Notes: generated by a model not told the origin, from the sequence alone. A stretch of DNA of 22,759 bases from CAZBWE01 sp964581905 (GCA_964581905.1 CAZOQJ010000027.1:1-22759); one strand, 5' to 3'. Positions 14,537 through 22,759 are shown, numbered from the stretch's first letter. Translations and numbers: made by a program.

Positions 14537-14657
14537 CAATACCAGCACAGGTAAAATCGCCGATTTCGCAGAAAAATTGTGAGAAATGCCGATAAAAATT
14601 GCTTAAGTTATGACTGTTTAAATGGTTTTCGTTCGCTTATACGCTCGGCTTGTTTAG

Positions 14658-15464
14658 TTAATTCTTCTTGAAATTGATTTCAGCAAGGCGGTTCAGCAAA
14701 TTACCCCGGGCATCAGTCCTGGATATCTCAATCTTGGTAGGAACTAAGATACCTCCCTTGCCAACCACAGTATAGTCATAACCGCGAACTGATAAGAAGT
14801 TTTTCTCCCCACTATTGGCTAACCAAATTGTATCCACCAGAGAATTTTCTTTGTTTTGATAGAAAACCACCTCAGACCAATATGGTTTGGCAGGCATCAA
14901 ATCAAGCTGCATATTACCGGCAGACGGCGCTCCTTGAATTGGTTCATACCAAAATCCTTTTATCTTGACTGGTTTAGGAACTTTGGCAAAAACAAAAGAG
15001 CCATCTAAAAAACGTACCGGTGCGCTTGTTATCATAAGTACTGATTCTGCAAAATCACGATAAATACTTTTAGCTGTCGGGATATCATCTTGTTTATCTG
15101 CCTTTATTATACCGAATTGCCCTTCTGACAATTGCCAGACGAACTTATTCAGCGGTTCCTGAGTTGAAACCAGAATGGAATTCGCCAACGGGCAAATCTC
15201 ATAATGATGCTCTGTCAGATAGAAGCTGTCATCTCGCCCGTAAAAGGTTACCACACAATCAAATTCCAGCTTTTCTGCTCTTGTCCATGCCTGATGTCCA
15301 CCGGCTGCTTCAATCGCAGCGGATGCGTAATCCGCAATGGTAAAATTAGGGTCGGTCAACCGCTGATAAACCAACGGGGTTTCTATCTTTTGCCGCTCAC
15401 ATCCTGCGAAAGTAAAACATACCAGAAGAACAAAACAGCTTATTTTCAGATATCGATTAATCAT
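14658..15464 (-). CDS. Uncharacterised lipoprotein, possibly LolA-like fold
   Basis: The predicted protein is 268 residues with a signal peptide ending in the lipobox FAGC (Cys22). The mature part begins with AIEAAGGHQAWTRAEKLEF and continues as a strand-rich domain ending KIEISRTDARGNLLNRLAEINF. That layout resembles periplasmic lipoproteins with a LolA/LolB-like half-barrel, but I do not recognise a named family. Its ATG lies inside the end of nifJ (8-nt overlap, different frame), so translation is probably coupled to nifJ. It has no ribosome site of its own beyond a weak GCGAG. A functional tie to a cytoplasmic oxidoreductase is not obvious. Confidence 0.8.
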   Translation of the reverse strand: MINRYLKISCFVLLVCFTFAGCERQKIETPLVYQRLTDPNFTIADYASAAIEAAGGHQAWTRAEKLEFDCVVTFYGRDDSFYLTEHHYEICPLANSILVSTQEPLNKFVWQLSEGQFGIIKADKQDDIPTAKSIYRDFAESVLMITSAPVRFLDGSFVFAKVPKPVKIKGFWYEPIQGAPSAGNMQLDLMPAKPYWSEVVFYQNKENSLVDTIWLANSGEKNFLSVRGYDYTVVGKGGILVPTKIEISRTDARGNLLNRLAEINFKKN

Positions 15465-18400
15465 TTTGTTTTTGCTCGCATTTTATATTTGCTAATTGTT
15501 CCATCAGTACATATCTTTGAGCAGCGTCTCTACTGGCGAGTTTCATCAATTCCGCTGCCACTTCCGGCTTAGACTGTTTTAGCGTTCGATAGCGATTCTC
15601 ACCGTAGGCATATTCTGCAAAATCAAACGTGGGCGGTTTCGAATCAAGCTGTAGTGGATTTTTACCCTGCTCTTTCAATCGTGGGTCGAATCTATATAGT
15701 GGCCAGTGACCACTGGCCACTGCCTGTTTCTGATGTTCATAACCGTTGACAAGATTAAAACCGTGGGCAATACAATGGGCATAAGCGATTATAAGCGAAG
15801 GACCGGGATACGCTTCTGCCTCGACAAAGGCCTTGACCGTCTGATTGGGATTTGCACCTAAAGCTACCTTAGCTACATAGATACTGCTATAAGTCATAGC
15901 CAATAGTCCCAGGTCTTTTTTAGGCCTTGGTTTTCCCGCTGCCGCAAATTTTGCTACCGCTGCTCTTGGCGTGGACTTTGACATCTGTCCACCTGTATTA
16001 GAATAGACTTCCGTATCCAATACCAGCGCATTGACATCGGCCCCGCTGGCTAACACGTGGTCAAGCCCGCCATATCCGATATCATAGGCCCATCCATCAC
16101 CACCAAGAGCCCAGACGGATTTCCGCACAAGATAATCTGCTACGCTCAGCAACTTCTTGCATTCCGGGCAGTCGCTTTTCTTACATTGCCCTTTGAGTTT
16201 ATCCACCCTGGCCCGCTGCTTCTCAATTGCATCTTGCTCCGGCTCATTTGCCAACGTGGCTGTCCGAATTTCTTCTGCCAGTTTCGTATCGACACAACCC
16301 CTGGCTGTTACTTTATCCAACATCCCAAGAGAATACTCTTTGAATTTGTTAACCGTCAGCCGCATACCCATTGCAAACTCAGCGCTATCCTCAAACAAGC
16401 TGTTACTCCAGGTAGGCCCCCTGCCGTCTTCTCTTTTCGTATAGGGTGTCGTTGGCAAATTGCCGCCATAAATCGATGAGCAGCCGGTTGCATTTCCAAT
16501 ATAGGCCCTGTCTCCAAACAGTTGCGTCAGCAGCTTTACATAAGGTGTTTCTCCGCAGCCGGCACAGGCACCGGAATACTCGAACAATGGCTGAATTAAC
16601 TGACTGCCTTTCACTGTATTTGGCTTGAAAAGCTTTGGGTCTGTATTTGGAATCGACAGGAAATATCTGTAATTCTCACGTTCCTGTTCTCGCAGCGGCT
16701 CCTGCAGTGTCATATTGATTGCCTTTCGGCCTGTTGGCTGTTTGTTCTGGTCTTTTTCCTCAACTGGGCATCTGGCAACGCAAGCCCCACAGCCGGTACA
16801 ATCCTCTGGAGCCACCTGGACGGTAAATTTCATACCTGCATAATCTTTACCTTTTGCATCTGCACTTTTGAATGTTTTCGGTGCATCTTTGAGGTACTTC
16901 TCATCATATGCTTTTATTCTTATAGCAGCGTGCGGACAGACCAGAGAGCAGGTTCCGCATTGGATACAAATATCCGGCTCCCACTGTGGGATATCAACAG
17001 CAACATTACGTTTTTCATATTGGGTTGTGCCGCTTGGGAATTTACCATCAGCCGGCATCTTGCTCACCGGCAGTTTATCACCACGAAATGCAATAAGCTC
17101 TCCGGTTACCTCCTTCACAAAATCAGGAGCATCCTCCGGGACTGGTGGACGCATCTTTATTTTACTGGTAACCTTATCAGGAACTTTAACTTCATAAATC
17201 TTTTCCAGAGCACCATCAACGGCGGCATTATTCATCTCAACGATTTTTTCACCTTTCCTACCGTAGGTCTTTTTAATAGCACCCTTGATGGCCTTAACCG
17301 CTGTATCCTGCAACATAATATTACTTATCTTGAAAAAGGCAGTTTGCATAATTACATTGATTCTTGGCCCCAAGCCGATTTCCTGTGCAAGCGAGACTGC
17401 ATCGATGACGTAGAACTTCAGCTTCTTATCAATTATCTGTTTTTGCACCTCCTGTGGTAAAGTGTCCCACACCTCGTCCGGGCTGTGACTGCTGGTCAAC
17501 AAGAACGTTGCGCCTGGACGAGCCGACGAAAGCATATCATACTTTTCAAGAAAGCTGGGCTTATGGCAGGCAATAAAATCGGCCTTTCCCACCAGGTACG
17601 GCCTGCGAATAAGCTCCGGGCCAAATCGTAGATGTGATATGGTCATTGAACCGGCTTTTCTCGAATCATAAACAAAGTAGCCCTGGGCAAAATTATCCGT
17701 TTGCTCACCGATAATTTTTATGGAGTTTTTATTTGCACCTACGGTCCCATCTGCACCGAGGCCATAAAACATACCGGAGAAAGACCTGCTGCCCTCAATT
17801 TCGAAGGATTCATCAACCTCCAGACTGGTATTGGTTACGTCATCAATGATACCCACCGTAAAGCCATTTTTAGGTTTTGCAGCATCGAGATTGTCAAAAA
17901 CGGCTTTTACCATAGCCGGCGTAAAATCCTTCGAGCCAAGACCATATCTTCCGCCAGCAATTAATGGATACTTCTCAAATGATGCTTGGCCTTGCTCCAT
18001 CGCATGACCGATTGCCGTGCGAACATCAAGGTACAACGGCTCACCGATGGAACCGGGTTCCTTTGTCCTGTCTAATACCGCTATTTTTTTTACGGTCTTT
18101 GGCAAAGCCGTAACAAAGTGATTGGTACTAAACGGTCGATAAAGTCGCACCTTTATAAGACCCACTTTTTCACCTTTGGATGCCAAGTATTCAACTGTCT
18201 CGTGGGTGGTATCTGCTGCAGAGCCCATCATAACGATGACTTTCTCCGCATCGTCGGCACCAACATAATCAAACAAACGATATTTGCGCCCTACGACCTT
18301 TGCGAATTTATCCATGGTTTCCTGAACAATCTGCGGCGTAGCTAAATAGTATTTATTTACTGTCTCTCTGCCCTGGAAATAAACGTCAGGATTCTGCGCA

Positions 18401-19053
18401 GTGCCGGAAATCATAGGTTTATCCGGTGTCAGCGCTCTGGCCTTATGTTTGGCCACAAGTGTATCATCAATCACCGCTCGCATATCATCGAGTGTCAGCT
18501 CCTCTACCTTTTGCACCTCATGGCTGGTCCTGAAGCCGTCAAAGAAGTGTAAAAATGGCACCTGCGAGGCAAGAGTTACCTGCTGGGCGATAAGTGCAAA
18601 ATCCATAACCTCCTGTATATTGCACGAGCAGAGCATTCCGAATCCGGTCTCACGACAGGTCATCACATCGGAATGGTCGCCGAATATTGAAAGTGCCTGA
18701 CAGGCCAGTGAGCGTGCAGAAATATGAAAGACGGTAGGCAGTAGTTCACCCGCGATTTTGTACATATTGGGTATCATCAGCAAAAGCCCCTGCGAAGCGG
18801 TAAAAGTCGTCGTTAGAGCGCCGGCCGCTAATGCCCCATGCACTGCCGCTGCTGCACCGGCTTCCGATTGCATTTCTGTAACCGAAGGGAGCGTACCCCA
18901 TATATTAGGTTCGCCTTTGGCCGACCTTTCATCGGCAATTTCTCCCATAGATGAGCTTGGAGTAATGGGATATATTGCAATAACTTCGTTCGTAGCGTGG
19001 GCCACATATGCCGCAGCAGTATTGCCGTCAATCGTAACCATCCTGCGTTTCAT
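15457..19053 (-). CDS. nifJ: Pyruvate:ferredoxin (flavodoxin) oxidoreductase
   Basis: The predicted protein is 1198 residues, full length for the single-chain enzyme. It converts pyruvate and CoA to acetyl-CoA and CO2 while reducing ferredoxin or flavodoxin, in the cytoplasm of anaerobes. Domain I starts with IAIYPITPSSSMGE. Two ferredoxin-type clusters are CIQCGTCSLVCP (Cys696-706) and CTGCGACVARCP (Cys752-762). The proximal cluster ligands fit Cys830 and Cys833 (CAGC), Cys858 (GCSS) and Cys1094 (AYAHC). The thiamine-diphosphate site is GDGWAYDIGYGGLDH with VYSNTGGQ. An extra CKKSDCPEC patch lies at 957-965. ATG 19053 has GGAAGG about 10 nt upstream. A promoter-like pair is at 19173-19201. 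The lipoprotein gene overlaps its 3' end. Confidence 0.97.
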   Translation of the reverse strand: MKRRMVTIDGNTAAAYVAHATNEVIAIYPITPSSSMGEIADERSAKGEPNIWGTLPSVTEMQSEAGAAAAVHGALAAGALTTTFTASQGLLLMIPNMYKIAGELLPTVFHISARSLACQALSIFGDHSDVMTCRETGFGMLCSCNIQEVMDFALIAQQVTLASQVPFLHFFDGFRTSHEVQKVEELTLDDMRAVIDDTLVAKHKARALTPDKPMISGTAQNPDVYFQGRETVNKYYLATPQIVQETMDKFAKVVGRKYRLFDYVGADDAEKVIVMMGSAADTTHETVEYLASKGEKVGLIKVRLYRPFSTNHFVTALPKTVKKIAVLDRTKEPGSIGEPLYLDVRTAIGHAMEQGQASFEKYPLIAGGRYGLGSKDFTPAMVKAVFDNLDAAKPKNGFTVGIIDDVTNTSLEVDESFEIEGSRSFSGMFYGLGADGTVGANKNSIKIIGEQTDNFAQGYFVYDSRKAGSMTISHLRFGPELIRRPYLVGKADFIACHKPSFLEKYDMLSSARPGATFLLTSSHSPDEVWDTLPQEVQKQIIDKKLKFYVIDAVSLAQEIGLGPRINVIMQTAFFKISNIMLQDTAVKAIKGAIKKTYGRKGEKIVEMNNAAVDGALEKIYEVKVPDKVTSKIKMRPPVPEDAPDFVKEVTGELIAFRGDKLPVSKMPADGKFPSGTTQYEKRNVAVDIPQWEPDICIQCGTCSLVCPHAAIRIKAYDEKYLKDAPKTFKSADAKGKDYAGMKFTVQVAPEDCTGCGACVARCPVEEKDQNKQPTGRKAINMTLQEPLREQERENYRYFLSIPNTDPKLFKPNTVKGSQLIQPLFEYSGACAGCGETPYVKLLTQLFGDRAYIGNATGCSSIYGGNLPTTPYTKREDGRGPTWSNSLFEDSAEFAMGMRLTVNKFKEYSLGMLDKVTARGCVDTKLAEEIRTATLANEPEQDAIEKQRARVDKLKGQCKKSDCPECKKLLSVADYLVRKSVWALGGDGWAYDIGYGGLDHVLASGADVNALVLDTEVYSNTGGQMSKSTPRAAVAKFAAAGKPRPKKDLGLLAMTYSSIYVAKVALGANPNQTVKAFVEAEAYPGPSLIIAYAHCIAHGFNLVNGYEHQKQAVASGHWPLYRFDPRLKEQGKNPLQLDSKPPTFDFAEYAYGENRYRTLKQSKPEVAAELMKLASRDAAQRYVLMEQLANIKCEQKQND
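15698..15721. repeat. 24-bp inverted repeat inside nifJ
   Basis: The arms AGTGGCCAGTG and CACTGGCCACT pair perfectly around AC. The minus strand encodes VASGHWPLYRF, and SGxWPLYR is a conserved stretch of the enzyme family. The palindrome is therefore built from native codons rather than clearly inserted. Confidence 0.6.
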
Positions 19054-19172
19054 AACTTACCAACCTTCCATTATTTAACAAAATCAATTGTTTTTTACAG
19101 ACATCTGCAAACTATCGTTGCCTCAGGGCGCTTAATCCGCCTGCGGCGGGCTCCCCACATCGCGAAACATTT

Positions 19173-19201
19173 CTTATACTACTTTTTACCTGGTTAAGCA
19201 A
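19173..19201 (-). promoter_or_regulatory. Candidate sigma70-type promoter for nifJ
   Basis: On the minus strand TTGCTT (19201-19196) and TATAAG (19178-19173) are 17 nt apart. Start of transcription would be near 19167, giving a leader of about 110 nt before the nifJ ATG. Confidence 0.5.
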
Positions 19202-19249
19202 TATAAAATTACACAGAACTATAAAATGGTCTTGAGCTGCTTGTTTCTC

Positions 19250-19285
19250 CGGCCCGCCGCCTCGCGTCGGGAGACGCGGGGGCAG
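19250..19285 (-). repeat. Dispersed GC palindrome, copy B
   Basis: Reverse-orientation partner of 10018-10053 (four mismatches in 36 bp). The inner arms CGCGTC/GACGCG (19263-19268, 19273-19278) are longer than in copy A. Confidence 0.75.
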
Positions 19286-19361
19286 ACACAATCTGCATAG
19301 AAATGGAATTAAAGAATGAGGAATAATCTCGAATCACGAAGCAAGAGACCTTAGCTACGCA

Positions 19362-21101
19362 TTATTCTGCGTACCAACCGGCTTTGAGGTTGTTGTGCTC
19401 CATAAGGACTTGCAGGTCGTCCATATCAATCGTGCCATTCGTATTAATGTCTCCGAACAGATAAGTCTCCGGTGATTTACTTCCAGCCAGAAAGTTGCTC
19501 AGCAGAATAGCAATATCTGATTCGCTGACAATGCCATCGGCGTTCAAGTCATACCAAAAGATACTATCATCTTTCTTTCCTTCGCTGACACTCCAGGCCA
19601 GGCCGTATCGCTGGGTCTCGGCTACTTCCTCCTGTTTTCCAACATCGCTGATAGAAAGAACAATCTCGTAGCTGGTGTAATTAGCATCTGCGGCAGCGTA
19701 AATATGTTCAACGTTGTCAACGCTGCTGTCACTGTAATCGAGCAGATAATCATTTTGGGGGTCATCAACGTCAACAGCCCAAAGCTCAAGCCGAAGGTCA
19801 GCGTCTTTATCCGGCAACGGCTCAAAAGGATAAGAGCTGCTGTAGTGTTTGTTCCAGGTCGCCGTGACAGTAATGATTTTATTAGCTGGTTCTTCGAGCG
19901 TGATTTTGTACATGTTTTGAGGTGTTTCGATTTTATCCAACTGATTTAAATCCCAGCCGGTAGTCGGACAATCGCCGGGTTTATTTTGGCCGGCAATCAG
20001 ATGCTCAAAAGCACCGACGGCATTTAACATACCCGCACCCTGAATATAATCCAGCGGAACAAAACGGTCGTCTTCTAACGTTAGTCTGCCTTTATGCCAG
20101 AAGGGAAGTTTCGTTGCAGAATTTAGCAGAACAGCTTTCATTACGCAGCTTCCACCCTCCGGTGAGACAGCAGAGCTAAGGTTAGGGTCCTGCCTGGCTT
20201 TTTGCACAAGCAGGCCGATAGCTCCTGCGACTGTCGGCGTCGCAAAGCTCGACCAGTCACCGGTCGGCTCATAGTATTCGAGATGGTTTGCATCGGCTAC
20301 CAGGCAGTTGCCGGGTGCGACGATGTCTGGCTTACATCTTCCGTCACCGGTCGGGCCAAAACTGGAATGTTCCGGATAGGCCAAAGCAAAATTCGCCAGA
20401 TTAGTTGCAAGGTCTTCGGTATCCACCGAAGCAAGCACACCAACGCCAATGACATTTGCCGCCGCACCGGGGTAAAGAACAGGGTCGTTGGCATTCAAGC
20501 CGTTGCCTATTCCGGCCACGATAATAAGACCGTGGTGTTCTGCCAATGACTCAATACCCCTTGTCCACCAATCTTCGGACTGGCTGCCCATGGCGGCAAC
20601 TACAATATCAGCGTTTGGCGGCGAGTACGATAATACATTATTAGTCAGGAAATACCAAAATTCGTAAACCTCGCCTTGAGCCTGCGGTGCTATGCCTTGA
20701 TAATAGAAGTGTCCCAGCTTAGAGTTAAACGCAGTAGAGTCCTCACCAAACAATATAGAGCAAATAGCAGTTGAATGGGGTGAAATGCCAGCCGGTAGCT
20801 CAGCGTAGTCGTGAAAGCCAAATTTCGCAGCTCCGAAGCACTTATGGTGGATATTCGGTCGGTAATCGTTTTGGGGTTCACCATCAATATAAGTAATGCT
20901 CCGGCAAATAACGGCGAATTTGACGCCCGAGCCGGTCAAAGCGGGGTCTATCTGTCTTAAGGCATAAACTCCGGTGTGATTTAGGACTTGCGGCTGTACC
21001 TGTAGGCCCTCGGCCCCGGCAGCGGTGCTCTTAAATGCCAACAGAGCTGCCAGAGAAACCGTCAGGAACAAAACTGCCATCCTTTTAGTAGGTTGCACCA
21101 T
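19362..21101 (-). CDS. Secreted S8 subtilisin-like protein with C-terminal dockerin; catalytic Asp not evident
   Basis: The predicted protein is 579 residues. A signal peptide (KRMAVLFLTVSLAALLAFKS, cleavage near Ala30) is followed by an S8 fold. The His loop is PHSTAICSILFG (His109), the oxyanion Asn is in GIGNG (Asn200) and the Ser motif is WSSFATPTVAG (Ser285). Where the family normally has V-I-D-T/S-G, this protein reads FAVICRSITY, with Cys66 in place of the Asp. A beta-rich domain is followed by two dockerin calcium loops, DLNADGIVSESD and DINTNGTIDMDD (about 518-570). A dockerin would tether it to a cohesin-bearing or cell-surface partner. The ATG at 21101 precedes a proper signal peptide; the longer TTG frame at 21164 overlaps the promoter and is rejected. 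Confidence 0.88.
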   Translation of the reverse strand: MVQPTKRMAVLFLTVSLAALLAFKSTAAGAEGLQVQPQVLNHTGVYALRQIDPALTGSGVKFAVICRSITYIDGEPQNDYRPNIHHKCFGAAKFGFHDYAELPAGISPHSTAICSILFGEDSTAFNSKLGHFYYQGIAPQAQGEVYEFWYFLTNNVLSYSPPNADIVVAAMGSQSEDWWTRGIESLAEHHGLIIVAGIGNGLNANDPVLYPGAAANVIGVGVLASVDTEDLATNLANFALAYPEHSSFGPTGDGRCKPDIVAPGNCLVADANHLEYYEPTGDWSSFATPTVAGAIGLLVQKARQDPNLSSAVSPEGGSCVMKAVLLNSATKLPFWHKGRLTLEDDRFVPLDYIQGAGMLNAVGAFEHLIAGQNKPGDCPTTGWDLNQLDKIETPQNMYKITLEEPANKIITVTATWNKHYSSSYPFEPLPDKDADLRLELWAVDVDDPQNDYLLDYSDSSVDNVEHIYAAADANYTSYEIVLSISDVGKQEEVAETQRYGLAWSVSEGKKDDSIFWYDLNADGIVSESDIAILLSNFLAGSKSPETYLFGDINTNGTIDMDDLQVLMEHNNLKAGWYAE

Positions 21102-21166
21102 CCCATAACCCCGGAAGCTGGAATAAAAGCTAAAAAAACAAATTAGCCACGAATTCTTACCCAATT

Positions 21167-21195
21167 ATAATAGCAGAAAAACACCTTTTTTTCAA
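21167..21195 (-). promoter_or_regulatory. Candidate sigma70-type promoter for the S8/dockerin gene
   Basis: Minus-strand TTGAAA (21195-21190) and TATTAT (21172-21167) are spaced by 17 nt. A perfect TATAAT overlaps at 21169-21164. Transcription would start near 21160, about 60 nt before the ATG at 21101. Confidence 0.6.
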
Positions 21196-21275
21196 GTAAA
21201 TTATCCCGCTGTTTTTACAAAAATCAAGCATTTTTCAGCTAAAAAACCGGCCACCGAAAAACTAATTTACAAATC

Positions 21276-21304
21276 TTGCCTTTACGGAACGTAACTGCTA
21301 TACT
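21276..21304 (+). promoter_or_regulatory. Candidate sigma70-type promoter for pyrRB
   Basis: TTGCCT (21276-21281) and TATACT (21299-21304) are exactly 17 nt apart, with an extended TG one base before the -10. Transcription would start near 21311, only 20-40 nt before the pyrR start. That leaves no room for a Bacillus-style attenuator. Confidence 0.6.
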
Positions 21305-21349
21305 CTGAGCAATATTTCGGTTTTATTTGACATGAGGTTTGCCACAATT

Positions 21350-21877
21350 ATGAAAGTAATCTTAAATTCTAAGCAGATTGGGGAAACTCTCAACGACCTG
21401 ACAAGTAGTATCGTATCTGATATACCCTCCGGAGTAGATATTGCTGTAATTGGCATCCGCAGCAGGGGAGAGGTTCTCGCCCAAAGGCTATCAAGCCGAT
21501 TGTCAAAGAAACTAAGCAAGGATGTTCTATGTGGGACTCTTGATATTACGCTTTACCGTGACGACTTGAATTCGCCGCAAGGTGCTGCTCAACCACAGGT
21601 TCGGACTACCGAAATCGGCTTCGATATAGACGACAAAATCATAATTTTGGTTGATGATGTTTTATATACCGGCCGGTCTGCCCGTGCGGCAATGGACGCC
21701 CTCATAGATTTAGGCAGACCCAAGGCGATACGGCTTGCGGTCCTTGTTGATAGAGCCGGCAGAGAATTTCCGATACAGGCCGATTACGCCGGCTACAAAT
21801 CTGATGCTGCACCCGGAGAATTAGTACAGGTCTTTCTCGACGAGCCAGACGGTAAAGAAGAGGTTGTCATAGAATAA
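21350..21877 (+). CDS. pyrR: PyrR: pyrimidine operon regulator / uracil phosphoribosyltransferase
   Basis: The predicted protein is 175 residues. It shows the PyrR signatures IGIRSRGEVLAQRL, LDITLYRDDL and the PRPP loop IILVDDVLYTGRSARAAMDA. VDRAGREFPIQADYAG corresponds to the usual VDRGHRELPIRADY, slightly altered. PyrR senses UMP/UTP and PRPP and, in Firmicutes, binds pyr mRNA; it also has UPRTase activity. It heads an operon with pyrB 49 bp downstream. ATG 21350 starts at MKVILNS with GAGG 12 nt upstream; ATG 21332 (MRFATI) is an alternative without a ribosome site. Confidence 0.93.
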   Translation: MKVILNSKQIGETLNDLTSSIVSDIPSGVDIAVIGIRSRGEVLAQRLSSRLSKKLSKDVLCGTLDITLYRDDLNSPQGAAQPQVRTTEIGFDIDDKIIILVDDVLYTGRSARAAMDALIDLGRPKAIRLAVLVDRAGREFPIQADYAGYKSDAAPGELVQVFLDEPDGKEEVVIE

Positions 21878-21926
21878 AGAATGCCGAATTTTGAACGTCT
21901 AATAACAAAATAAGAGATTCGACACT

Positions 21927-22759
21927 ATGGCGTTAAAAAGGAAAAATAAACAGTTTAAGTGGCACCACAAACATCTACTCGGGCTTCGGGAATTAAACGC
22001 CGAGGAGATTACATATATTCTTGACACAGCTAAGGGCTTTGAGCAGATAAGCACCCGGTCGGTAAAAAAAGCACCGCCCTTGCGAGGCAAGGTCGTTGTG
22101 AATTTATTCTTCGAGGACAGCACACGGACACGCAACAGCTTTACTCTCGCGGCAAACAGATTAAGCGCAGATGTCATAGAATTTACCCAGAAGACCAGCT
22201 CCGTCAGTAAAGGCGAGACGCTGTTGGATACAGCGAGGAACTTGGAAGCGATGGGAATCGATATAGTCGTAATTCGCCACGATGCCGGCGGAGCAGCAAC
22301 ATTATTGAGCAGGAATATCAACGCTTGTGTGGTCAATGCCGGCGACGGCTTCTGTGAGCATCCGACGCAAGGGCTTCTGGATGTCTATACGATTCGTAAG
22401 ATTAAAGGGACTCTTGAGGGTTTGAAGATAGCGATTGTTGGTGATATTGTACACTCTCGCGTTGCCCGCAGCGATATGTGGGCAATGACAAAGCTCGGAG
22501 CCGAGGTCATACTTGTCGGTCCGCCAACGCTTATACCGGCACAGGTAAACAAACTGCCGGTCAGCGTAAGCTATTCGCTCGATGAGGTTATCGAAAAGGT
22601 GGACGTGATAAACATGCTTCGGATTCAATTTGAACGGCTCGGGGGTAATCCCTTCCCCTCGATACGGGAATATTCCCATTACTTTGGGCTGACTGTGGAG
22701 CGCGTGAAAAGGGCAAAACCTGATATTCTGGTTATGCACCCCGGCCCGATTAATAGAGG
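21927..22759 (+). CDS. pyrB: Aspartate carbamoyltransferase catalytic subunit, 3'-truncated by the window edge
   Basis: The gene opens at ATG 21927 and runs off the window after 277 codons; roughly 30 residues are missing. It condenses carbamoyl phosphate and aspartate in de novo pyrimidine synthesis. Visible motifs are FFEDSTRTRNSF (carbamoyl-phosphate loop, Asp where Pro or Asn is more usual), SSVSKGETLLDT, GDGFCEHPTQGLLD, VGDIVHSRVARSD, MLRIQFER and HPGPINR at the very edge. All carry the expected catalytic Ser, Thr, Arg, Lys and His residues. The upstream AAGAG is a weak ribosome site, which suits coupling to pyrR. A pyrC gene commonly follows in this arrangement but lies outside the window. 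Confidence 0.95.
   Translation, partial: MALKRKNKQFKWHHKHLLGLRELNAEEITYILDTAKGFEQISTRSVKKAPPLRGKVVVNLFFEDSTRTRNSFTLAANRLSADVIEFTQKTSSVSKGETLLDTARNLEAMGIDIVVIRHDAGGAATLLSRNINACVVNAGDGFCEHPTQGLLDVYTIRKIKGTLEGLKIAIVGDIVHSRVARSDMWAMTKLGAEVILVGPPTLIPAQVNKLPVSVSYSLDEVIEKVDVINMLRIQFERLGGNPFPSIREYSHYFGLTVERVKRAKPDILVMHPGPINR

Larger units (their letters stand above)
14159..14657. other. Regulatory-looking intergenic region upstream of the export operon
   Basis: This 500-bp gap holds a strong terminator hairpin (14339-14373), an AT-rich block (14446-14484), an 8-bp inverted repeat TAGATAAG/CTTATCTA (14485-14492, 14513-14520) and a perfect 12-bp palindrome (14525-14536). A possible 17-codon minus-strand ORF lies at 14442-14389. 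I could not place a convincing promoter for the Wza-like gene. Confidence 0.55.
19054..19361. other. Intergenic region between the subtilase gene and nifJ
   Basis: It contains the nifJ promoter candidate (19173-19201), a small palindrome CCGCC-TGC-GGCGG in the leader (19137-19149) and copy B of the dispersed GC palindrome (19250-19285). No gene is seen. Confidence 0.6.

Noticed and set aside
21102..21164. N-terminal extension of the subtilase from a TTG
   Set aside because: It overlaps the -10 element and would bury the signal peptide; the internal ATG at 21101 gives a normal secretion signal.

Overview
The window looks like chromosomal DNA from an anaerobic member of the Planctomycetota, most likely Phycisphaerae / Sedimentisphaerales-like. 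That placement is inference. It rests on a secreted S8 peptidase with a C-terminal type I dockerin, an exosortase/EpsI pair inside an exopolysaccharide export locus, a one-polypeptide pyruvate:ferredoxin oxidoreductase, and intergenic DNA full of short degenerate palindromic repeats. No rRNA, tRNA, IS element or CRISPR array was seen.

Layout. Positions 1-1542 hold no convincing gene, only repeats and hairpins. From 1543 to 21101 every credible gene is on the minus strand. In transcription order these are: a dockerin-bearing subtilase (21101-19362); nifJ (19053-15457) with a lipoprotein gene overlapping its end (15464-14658); a 500-bp regulatory-looking gap with a terminator hairpin and palindromes; then the polysaccharide/exosortase block. 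That block is a Wza-like SLBB outer-membrane export lipoprotein (14158-12173), an exosortase (12067-11057), EpsI (11041-10238), a repeat-filled gap, a 1660-residue membrane-anchored TPR protein (9877-4895), a Wzc-like chain-length regulator/tyrosine kinase (4806-2581) and a sugar-nucleotide epimerase (2481-1543). On the plus strand at the right edge are pyrR (21350-21877) and pyrB (21927 to the edge, truncated). They are transcribed divergently from the subtilase, with a good sigma70-type promoter facing each way.

How the parts fit. The Wza-like channel, Wzc-like copolymerase/kinase and epimerase are the export and length-control end of a Wzy-type polysaccharide pathway. The exosortase/EpsI pair and the giant TPR protein are the usual companions in exosortase-linked EPS loci. 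No glycosyltransferase, flippase, polymerase or PEP-CTERM substrate lies in the window, so the rest of the pathway must be encoded elsewhere.

The most unusual signals are: (1) short palindromic repeats that have entered the reading frames of the exosortase and EpsI genes, including two related copies about 450 bp apart; (2) a roughly 270-residue acidic insert in the first SLBB module of the Wza-like protein; (3) a subtilase whose catalytic Asp position reads Cys; and (4) a compact interval at 14159-14657 with a terminator, palindromes and a possible mini-ORF in front of the export operon.
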